NCBI GenBank assembly: GCA_003244035.1
Contig: QHBV01000163.1
Span: forward strand, 2,859-8,787
Source of the DNA: Solirubrobacterales bacterium
Lineage (GTDB): Bacteria > Actinomycetota > Thermoleophilia > Solirubrobacterales > Solirubrobacteraceae
DNA: 5,929 bases
Direction: 5' to 3'
Position 1 is the stretch's first letter, and every line of letters starts with the position of its first letter. Both the position numbers and the translations under genes were made by a program. Below are positions 1-4,630 of this stretch, piece by piece. The notes under the pieces were generated by a model. It had not been told where the DNA came from and searched no databases. It saw nothing but the letters and a program-made list of their open reading frames with translations.

Positions 1-1031
1 TCGGTGAAGATGCCGGTGGTCTGGGCGAGCAGACGGACCCCCTCGCGGATCTCCTCATCGGTGACCGCGTCGATCGAGCCGCCGGTCCGGCGCGCGAGCT
101 CGAGTGCATACGGCCCATCGGCCGGATTGCCGATCGCCAGCGATTTGGCGATCGTGTCGGGCTTGACCGGCAGGCAGCAGTCGCGCCCTGACTGGAACGC
201 GCTGGCGACCGGCGAGCAGCCGGCCGCCTGTGCCCCATTGAATATCGGCAGCTCGCCGCGCAGCAGTCCGAGCTCGATCCACTCCTCGAATCCACGGCCG
301 AGCTTGGTGAACAGCGAGCCCGACGCGATCGGGCAGATGACCCGGTCGGGGAGCTCGAAGCCGAGCTGCTCAGCGGTCTCGAAGGCAAGCGTCTTGGATC
401 CCTCCGCGTAGTAGGGCCGCATGTTGATGTTCACAAACGCCCACGCGTGCTCGCTGCAGAGCTCGGTGCACAGGCGGTTGACGTCGTCGTAGTTACCACG
501 AACGGCCACCAGGTTCGTGCCATAGACGCCCGTCGCCAATACCTTCTGCTCCTCGAGATCGAACGGGATGAACACGTAGGACTCGAGCCCTGCCATCGCC
601 GCATGGGCTGCGACGGCATTCGCGAGGTTCCCCGTCGAGGCGCACGCGACCGTCTGAAAGCCGAGTTCTCGGGCGCGTGCCAGCGCAACCGCCACGACCC
701 GGTCCTTGAACGAATGGGTCGGGTTCGCCGCGTCGTTCTTGATCCACAGCTCGCGTAGGCCGAGCTCGACCGCGAGCCTGTCCGCACGCACCAGCGGCGT
801 CCAGCCGGCGGGAAGCATTCCGCGCGCGGGCGCCTGCACGGGCAGGAAGTCGCCGTAGCGCCAGATCGAGTGCGGGCCGGCCTGAATCCGCCTGCGCAGC
901 GCGGCGGGATCGGACTCGGCGTGCGCCGTGTAGGCGACCTCGAGTGGACCGAAGCAGCGCTCGCACACGTATCGCGCGTCGAGCGGGTAGGTGGTCCTAC
1001 ATTCCTTGCATCGAAGAGACTCGGGCGGCAT
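1..1031 (-). CDS. thrC: Threonine-synthase-family PLP enzyme (partial, 3' end outside window); possibly an O-phosphohomoserine-dependent homocysteine synthase
   Basis: The gene reads leftward from ATG 1029-1031 and stays open to base 1 (343 codons, C-terminus missing). An in-frame TGA at 1035-1037 rules out a start further upstream. Residues 8-26 carry two CxxC pairs (C8/C11, C23/C26) like a zinc ribbon, followed by FGPLEVAY, as in the long actinobacterial and archaeal form of the family. NPTHSFKDR at 103-111 holds the predicted PLP-binding lysine K109. STGNLANA at 132-139 is the phosphate-binding loop, and a later segment reads AKSLAIGNPADGPY. The family converts O-phosphohomoserine to threonine in the cytoplasm. 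Fold-type II PLP enzyme is certain; the exact reaction is not. The gene lies behind a SAM-I riboswitch, which suggests a role in methionine supply, and I recall (unverified) reports of actinomycete homologues that make homocysteine from O-phosphohomoserine with a sulfur-carrier protein. The next gene, which would help decide, is outside the window. Confidence 0.93.
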   Translation of the reverse strand, partial: MPPESLRCKECRTTYPLDARYVCERCFGPLEVAYTAHAESDPAALRRRIQAGPHSIWRYGDFLPVQAPARGMLPAGWTPLVRADRLAVELGLRELWIKNDAANPTHSFKDRVVAVALARARELGFQTVACASTGNLANAVAAHAAMAGLESYVFIPFDLEEQKVLATGVYGTNLVAVRGNYDDVNRLCTELCSEHAWAFVNINMRPYYAEGSKTLAFETAEQLGFELPDRVICPIASGSLFTKLGRGFEEWIELGLLRGELPIFNGAQAAGCSPVASAFQSGRDCCLPVKPDTIAKSLAIGNPADGPYALELARRTGGSIDAVTDEEIREGVRLLAQTTGIFT

Positions 1032-1036
1032 ATGTC

Positions 1037-1070
1037 AAAAAGATCCTCCGCCGGGGTCTGTGGTCGGAGG
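1037..1070 (-). promoter_or_regulatory. Riboswitch expression platform: hairpin that hides the ribosome site or acts as a terminator
   Basis: Between the SAM aptamer and the ATG at 1031, CCTCCG (1070-1065, minus strand) pairs perfectly with CGGAGG (1050-1045) across a 14-base loop. The 3' arm contains the only GGAGG upstream of the start. It sits 13 bases from the ATG, which is longer than usual. Five Ts follow at 1041-1037. The hairpin could therefore sequester the Shine-Dalgarno sequence, act as an intrinsic terminator, or do both. A competing pairing is possible between GGAGAGG at 1089-1083, next to P1, and CCTCC at 1070-1066, with one bulged base; this would free the ribosome site when SAM is absent. 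The stem is seen directly; the switching mechanism is inferred. Confidence 0.7.
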
Positions 1071-1089
1071 TCCAGGAAACCACCCTCTC

Positions 1090-1194
1090 CACATCTCCCA
1101 GGCCAGTCGTTGGAGCCTGATGGAATTGGCACCGTTCCCTTGCGGGAGGTTGCCGGGGTTTCATAGGGCCAGTCCCTCCACCCCTCTGGATGCG
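1090..1194 (-). promoter_or_regulatory. SAM-I (S-box) riboswitch aptamer
   Basis: Read on the minus strand, this leader matches the S-box consensus. AGAGGGGTGGAGGGACTGG (1187-1169) runs into CCCTATGAAACCCCGGCAACC (two joined blocks, 1168-1148), the most conserved part of the class. A P3 hairpin TCCC-GCAA-GGGA with a GNRA loop follows (1147-1136), then GGTGCCAATTCC (1133-1122). P4 pairs CAGGC (1119-1115) with GCCTG (1103-1099). P1 is closed by CGCATC (1194-1189) and GATGTG (1095-1090), six pairs including one G-U. The 105-nt length is normal for the class. Such RNAs bind S-adenosylmethionine and usually turn off methionine and sulfur genes when it is abundant. The aptamer begins just after the predicted transcription start and ends 58 bases before the ATG of the threonine-synthase-like gene, so it should control that gene. 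Confidence 0.95.
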
Positions 1195-1216
1195 TACTGC
1201 TATGTGCGCAGCAGTA
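1195..1216. repeat. Perfect 7-bp inverted repeat over the -10/start region, candidate operator
   Basis: TACTGCT (1195-1201) and AGCAGTA (1210-1216) are perfect inverted copies separated by 8 bases. The right arm overlaps the -10 hexamer of the minus-strand promoter (1213-1218). The spacer contains the expected start site near 1205-1207, and the left arm touches the first base of riboswitch stem P1. Since only one arm would be transcribed, a DNA operator for a dimeric repressor fits better than an RNA hairpin. No known regulator motif was recognised, and chance cannot be excluded. Confidence 0.4.
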
Positions 1217-1242
1217 TAACCGCACAGCGGCCAGAATCGCAA
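1213..1242 (-). promoter_or_regulatory. Sigma70-like promoter for the riboswitch and threonine-synthase-like gene
   Basis: On the minus strand a -35 TTGCGA (1242-1237) and a -10 TATACT (1218-1213, five of six matches to TATAAT) are separated by 18 bases. Transcription should start about 6-8 bases after the -10, near 1207-1205. That places the start 11-13 bases before the P1 stem of the SAM aptamer, so the whole riboswitch would be in the transcript. The position relative to a confident RNA element is the strongest support for this promoter. Confidence 0.72.
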
Positions 1243-1245
1243 GCG

Positions 1246-1276
1246 TCGACGACGACCCGCAACCGCCGGGTATTGT
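1246..1276 (+). promoter_or_regulatory. Weak promoter candidate for the lipid kinase, possibly giving a leaderless mRNA
   Basis: TATTGT (1271-1276) matches four of six -10 positions, and TCGACG (1246-1251) is a poor -35 at a long 19-base spacing. Initiation 6-8 bases after the -10 would fall at about 1283, only a few bases before the kinase ATG at 1286. No Shine-Dalgarno-like sequence precedes that ATG. Leaderless transcripts are common in actinobacteria, so this arrangement is plausible, but the hexamers are weak. Confidence 0.3.
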
Positions 1277-1285
1277 CTCCACGAC

Positions 1286-2272
1286 ATGGGCGCCGACCCG
1301 ACCGACCAGGCCGCGCGCCTCGAGGCGAGGCTCGGCGTAGGCGCGGGCGCTCGCGGCAAGCGGATCCTGGTCGTCGTCAATCCCGTCGCCACAAAGGTCA
1401 CCGACCGATTGAAGGAGCTCGTCGTGGGCGCCCTGCGAGGCAGCTATCAGGTTGACGCGATCGACACCGAGGCGCCAGGCCATGCCACCGAGCTGTGCCG
1501 CGAGGCGGTTGGAGCAGGCTACGACGCGATCGTCGCGGTCGGCGGCGACGGCACCGTCAACGAGGCGGCCTGCGGGCTCGCCGGCTCCGAGACGGCTCTC
1601 AGCTGCCTCCCGGGCGGGCGCGCCAACGTGTACTGCCGGATGCTCGGGATCCCGGCGGAGGTCGTCGACGCCACCGAGCACCTGCTGCGGATCGCCGACG
1701 ACTGGCACCCCCGCCGCGTCGACCTCGCGCACGTCAACCGCCGATGCTTCCTGTTCTCGGCCGGCGTTGGGCTCGACGCCAGCGTGGTGGAGCGGGTCAA
1801 TGCCCATCCGCGCCTGAAGGCCCGCTTCGGCGAGTGGTACTACACCTGGGTGGGGATCAGGACCTTCAACCGCCGCTACCTGCTGCACCCGCCGCGATTC
1901 GAGGCCGAGCTCGGTGGTGAGCGCGTGCGCGGAGTCACGGCGATCGTGCAGAACTCGACGCCGTACACCTTCTTCGGCAACCGTCCCGTCGAGATCGGAG
2001 AAGGCGCGCGGCTCGACAGCCGCGACTTGGCGGGCGCCGTGCTCAAGCGCGCGAACCCGATCGAGGTCCCGACGATCATGTGGCGGGCGCTGTCCAGGCA
2101 CGCTCGCGTGAGCCGTCACCGACAGATCCATCCGTTCACCAGGCTGAGCAGCCTGCGCTTGTGCTCGCTCGACGACCGTCCGCTGCCGCTGCAGGTCGAC
2201 GGCGATTACATCGGCGAGGCGCACGAGGCAGTGTTCGGCGTAACCCCAGGCGGGCTCCTGGTCGTCTCCTGA
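1286..2272 (+). CDS. Diacylglycerol-kinase-family lipid kinase (YegS/DgkB type)
   Basis: This 328-residue protein has the normal length and motif order of bacterial DAGK-catalytic-domain lipid kinases, which phosphorylate a lipid hydroxyl (diacylglycerol or a related lipid) with ATP at the inner membrane face. ILVVVNPVA (27-35) opens the nucleotide-binding domain, followed by the family signature GGDGTVNEA (86-94) and LPGGRANVYCR (108-118). The last replaces the commoner LPLGTGNDFAR form. In the C-terminal beta domain are SAGVGLDA (158-165) and LQVDGDYIGEA (302-312), corresponding to the usual DGE region. No signal peptide or membrane helix is visible. The ATG at 1286 has no Shine-Dalgarno sequence. 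The gene is divergent from the riboswitch-controlled gene, and the next gene begins 62 bases downstream on the same strand. Family assignment is firm; the lipid substrate cannot be told from sequence. Confidence 0.9.
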   Translation: MGADPTDQAARLEARLGVGAGARGKRILVVVNPVATKVTDRLKELVVGALRGSYQVDAIDTEAPGHATELCREAVGAGYDAIVAVGGDGTVNEAACGLAGSETALSCLPGGRANVYCRMLGIPAEVVDATEHLLRIADDWHPRRVDLAHVNRRCFLFSAGVGLDASVVERVNAHPRLKARFGEWYYTWVGIRTFNRRYLLHPPRFEAELGGERVRGVTAIVQNSTPYTFFGNRPVEIGEGARLDSRDLAGAVLKRANPIEVPTIMWRALSRHARVSRHRQIHPFTRLSSLRLCSLDDRPLPLQVDGDYIGEAHEAVFGVTPGGLLVVS

Positions 2273-2282
2273 CCCCCGCGTG

Positions 2283-2296
2283 CGGCCAACGGGCCG
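2283..2296 (+). terminator. Short GC hairpin after the lipid kinase, weak terminator candidate
   Basis: CGGCC (2283-2287) and GGCCG (2292-2296) form a perfect five-pair stem with an AACG loop, starting 10 bases after the kinase stop. No T run follows; the downstream bases are G-rich. It may end or attenuate kinase transcription before the next gene, but a stem this short arises easily by chance in GC-rich DNA. The rest of the gap 2273-2334 shows no clear promoter or ribosome site. Confidence 0.25.
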
Positions 2297-2334
2297 AGGG
2301 GGGCGAAAGGGCGTCGCTGCAGGCTCGGTAGGTC

Positions 2335-3138
2335 GTGGCGGCAGATCCCGACAGCCGGCCGGCGCGCATGCGACGCGCCGGCATGCGCATCACCGACCGC
2401 GATCGCGAGCTGCTCGCGTTCCTCGCGAGCCACAGATTGGCGCTGGCTGTTCACGTGCAGGCGCTGCTCGGCGTCTCCGCGGACGTTGCGCGGACCCGGC
2501 TGGGGGCGCTTGCCCGCGAGGGGCTGGTGAACAAGGAGCGCATCTTCGATCGCCAACCCGCGTGCTACCTGATCACGCGCAAGGGGCTCGCGGCAATCGA
2601 CAGCGAGCTGCCAACGCCACGGCTCGACCTGCGCTTCTACGAGCACGACATCGGGCTCGCGTGGCTGTGGCTATACGCACGCTCCGGCAGCTTCGGGTCG
2701 CTTGAAGAAATTCGCTCCGAGCGCCAGATGCGCTCGCTGGACGCGTCATCCGAGGGCCCGGCTGAGCCGCTGGCGGTGCGGCTCGGCGGCGTCGGACCGG
2801 GGGGTCGAGAGCGGCTGCACTACCCCGACCTGCTGCTCACCAGCTCCGGCGGGCATCGGATCGCGCTCGAGCTGGAGCTATCGAGCAAGGGCCGGACTCG
2901 GCGTGAGAGGATCCTCGCGGGGTATGCGGCCGACGCGCGCGTCGACGCAGTCGTATACCTCGTGCGGCATCCGCAGGTGGTGCGCTCGGTGCGCGGCACC
3001 GCGGCAAAGCTGGGAATCTCTGCGATGGTGCACGTGCAGCCCGTCCGCTCGAGCGCCGCACTCGCGGGGGCCGGCAGCGACGCCCCGGCGTCACGCATGC
3101 GAACTGCGAGGGGCGGCGCGCAGGCGGCGGCCCGGTGA
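2335..3138 (+). CDS. Replication-relaxation-like winged-helix protein with a PD-(D/E)XK-like core
   Basis: The 267-residue protein resembles the replication-relaxation family, known mainly from plasmids and conjugative elements and poorly understood biochemically. Residues about 18-90 form a winged-helix DNA-binding domain: RITDRDRELLAFLASHR, VQALLGVSADVARTRL, LVNKERIF and CYLITRKG are its pieces. A conserved-type HDI follows at 104-106. The C-terminal half reads HYPDLLL (162-168), ALELELSSK (177-185) and ILAGY (193-197). This has the spacing of a PD-(D/E)XK fold, with D165, E179 and E181, but the lysine is displaced to K185. The tail after 240 is low-complexity Ala/Arg/Gly. A TAG at 2329-2331 blocks starts further upstream. 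GTG 2335, ATG 2368 and ATG 2383 are all possible, none with a good Shine-Dalgarno sequence, and ATG 2383 starts nearest the domain. Its stop overlaps the next start by 4 bases, implying joint translation with a coupling-type ATPase. Confidence 0.8.
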   Translation: MAADPDSRPARMRRAGMRITDRDRELLAFLASHRLALAVHVQALLGVSADVARTRLGALAREGLVNKERIFDRQPACYLITRKGLAAIDSELPTPRLDLRFYEHDIGLAWLWLYARSGSFGSLEEIRSERQMRSLDASSEGPAEPLAVRLGGVGPGGRERLHYPDLLLTSSGGHRIALELELSSKGRTRRERILAGYAADARVDAVVYLVRHPQVVRSVRGTAAKLGISAMVHVQPVRSSAALAGAGSDAPASRMRTARGGAQAAAR

Positions 3139-4592
3139 ACGCCACACCGCCTCCCGGTCCCCGGCGCTCCTACTGGCTGCTGGCGGTGCTCGCCGTGCTG
3201 CTGGTCGTTCCCGCTGGATTGGCCAACGGGGTTCTCCTCGCCGCGGTGCTCGGGACAGGAACGTTGTCGATCGTGGGCGCGCTCGTCGCGCGCCGGGCTG
3301 GCGCGACGAGCGGGCACAGCCAGTCCAGCGCGGTGCTGCTCGGCTCCGACGCCGCCGGCTCAGAGGTGCTGCTCGGCGATCGTGAGCTCTCAGCGCACGG
3401 CCTGATCCTCGGCGCCAGCGGCGCCGGAAAGACCACCACCCTGCTGACGATCCTGACCGAGCAGATCCGCCGAGGCGGCCCCGTGGTCGCGATCGACATG
3501 AAGGGCTCCCCCGCCTTCGCCGAGGAGCTCGCTCGCGCCGCGGGCGGCGCAGGGCGCCGATTCCGTTGCTGGACGATGGATGGCGCAGAGCGCTGGAACC
3601 CGCTGGCGCACGGCAACGCGACCGAGCTCAAGGACAAGCTGATCGCGACCGAGCGCTTCACCGAGCCCCACTACCAGCGCGCCGCCGAGCGCTACGTCCA
3701 GACCGTCCTGAATGTGCTCGGCGAGGTTCATCCCGACCGCCCGCCGACGCTCGAGGAAGTCGTGGGCCTGATGGACCCCGGCCGCCTCGGCGGCGTCCTA
3801 CGCGGCCTTCCCAAGCCGAGCGCCGAGCGCGTGCAGGACTACCTCGCCGGCCTCACACCCGACCAGCTGAGCGCGGTCCGCGGGCTCGGCACCCGCCTGG
3901 CGATCGTCAGCGAGTCTCACACCGGCCGCTACCTCACGCCCGGCGACGAACCGGGGGTCGATCTTCGCGCGGCGCTGTCCGGCGACGAGGTCGTTCTGTT
4001 CAGCTTGAACTCGAGCACGTACGGCAAGCTCGCGGCCCAGATCGGCACGCTCGTCGTCCAGGACCTGGTGACGGCGGCCGGCCACCGGCTCGCGGCCGCC
4101 GAGAGCACGCGTGCGACGATCGGTATCGACGAGTTCTCGGCACTCGGGGCCGAGAACGTGATCTCGCTGCTCGCGCGCGGGCGCGAATCGGGCCTCTGCG
4201 TCCTGCTGGCCACGCAGGAGCTGGCCGACCTCGACCGGACAGCCCCGGGGCTGCGCGACCAGGTGCTCGGCAACACCGCGATCAAGATCGCCCACCGGCA
4301 GGACGTGCCGGCCTCGGCGCAGACGATCGCGCAGATCGCCGGCACCGAGAGGACGTGGGAACAGACCTACCAGATCGGGCGCGGTCCGCTCGGCCGCTTC
4401 GACACCAGCCGCGGCACCCAGCGGCAGGTGGAGCAGTTCATCGTCCACCCCAACGAGATCAAGGCGCTCCCCACCGGGCACGCGGTGCTGATCACCAAGC
4501 AACCGGTCGCGAGGGCTCGGACCATCCGTGTCGCTCCGCCCGCCGGGCGCGTCGCACCGCCCGCCCGGCGCGACCCGCCCGCGCTCGGCTGA
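3135..4592 (+). CDS. TraG/VirD4-like type IV coupling ATPase, membrane anchored
   Basis: This 485-residue protein looks like a VirD4/TraG/TraD-type coupling ATPase, the hexameric motor that passes DNA or protein to a type IV channel. Two hydrophobic stretches at about 13-28 and 31-52 should anchor it in the membrane. Walker A is GASGAGKT (93-100), followed by VVAIDMKGSPAF (117-128), typical of this group. WNPL (154-157) leads into a helical insert at about 160-258. Walker B is IGIDEFSALG (329-338, D332/E333), then LLARGRESG (345-353) and LLATQELADL (357-366), which resemble the coupling-protein motif around the conserved Gln. The tail is Pro/Arg-rich, with tandem VAPPAGR and VAPPARR. It is shorter than many VirD4 proteins (usually 550 or more). 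The GTG start overlaps the upstream TGA (GTGA) and has no strong Shine-Dalgarno sequence, so translational coupling is likely. No relaxase or channel gene is in the window. A HerA/FtsK-like motor with another role is possible. Confidence 0.87.
   Translation: MNATPPPGPRRSYWLLAVLAVLLVVPAGLANGVLLAAVLGTGTLSIVGALVARRAGATSGHSQSSAVLLGSDAAGSEVLLGDRELSAHGLILGASGAGKTTTLLTILTEQIRRGGPVVAIDMKGSPAFAEELARAAGGAGRRFRCWTMDGAERWNPLAHGNATELKDKLIATERFTEPHYQRAAERYVQTVLNVLGEVHPDRPPTLEEVVGLMDPGRLGGVLRGLPKPSAERVQDYLAGLTPDQLSAVRGLGTRLAIVSESHTGRYLTPGDEPGVDLRAALSGDEVVLFSLNSSTYGKLAAQIGTLVVQDLVTAAGHRLAAAESTRATIGIDEFSALGAENVISLLARGRESGLCVLLATQELADLDRTAPGLRDQVLGNTAIKIAHRQDVPASAQTIAQIAGTERTWEQTYQIGRGPLGRFDTSRGTQRQVEQFIVHPNEIKALPTGHAVLITKQPVARARTIRVAPPAGRVAPPARRDPPALG
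4530..4571 (+). repeat. In-frame 21-bp tandem repeat (two copies) in the ATPase tail
   Basis: Bases 4530-4550 and 4551-4571 are direct tandem copies differing at two positions (19 of 21 identical). They are in frame and encode VAPPAGR and VAPPARR, a basic proline-rich heptad at residues 466-479. This looks like a recent duplication in a disordered C-terminal tail that may contact DNA or a partner. Copy number could vary between strains. Confidence 0.6.
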
Positions 4593-4614
4593 CCGTCACC
4601 GCTCCGAGCGCGGG
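4578..4614. terminator. Perfect 11-bp hairpin between convergent genes, candidate bidirectional terminator
   Basis: CCCGCGCTCGG (4578-4588) and CCGAGCGCGGG (4604-4614) are exact inverted copies around a 15-base loop. The left arm lies in the last ATPase codons and the loop includes the TGA at 4590-4592. Seen from the minus strand, the stem begins 16 bases after the rel stop codon. It could terminate both convergent transcripts. Neither side has a T run, as is often the case for GC-rich actinobacterial terminators. The rest of the gap to 4630 shows nothing else. Confidence 0.55.
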
Positions 4615-4630
4615 ACGCCGTATCAACGCA

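Noticed and set aside
4..411. A 135-codon plus-strand frame at the left edge
   Set aside because: It is exactly antisense to conserved threonine-synthase-family sequence (AKSLAIGNPADGPY region) and has Ser/Pro-rich composition with no motif.
1037..1070. T-box or amino-acid leader-peptide control of the threonine-synthase-like gene
   Set aside because: The leader shows no T-box sequence or short Thr/Met-rich reading frame. The conserved blocks are those of the SAM-I class.
431..2224. A 597-codon open frame on the minus strand across the lipid kinase and into the threonine-synthase-like gene
   Set aside because: It is antisense to the kinase, whose DAGK motifs are unambiguous, and out of frame with the real minus-strand gene. 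Its product is low-complexity Arg/Ala/Ser/Pro with no recognisable motif. Such frames are common in GC-rich DNA.
1286..3138. A kinase to replication-relaxation operon
   Set aside because: The genes share a strand with a 62-base gap, but a short hairpin lies between them and there is no functional link, so co-transcription is not claimed.
2273..4630. An integrated element with attachment sites around the replication-relaxation/ATPase pair
   Set aside because: I looked for direct repeats or a tRNA end near 2273-2334 and 4593-4630 and saw none. The base composition resembles that of the flanking genes and no integrase is present. Transfer is possible but the boundaries are not supported.
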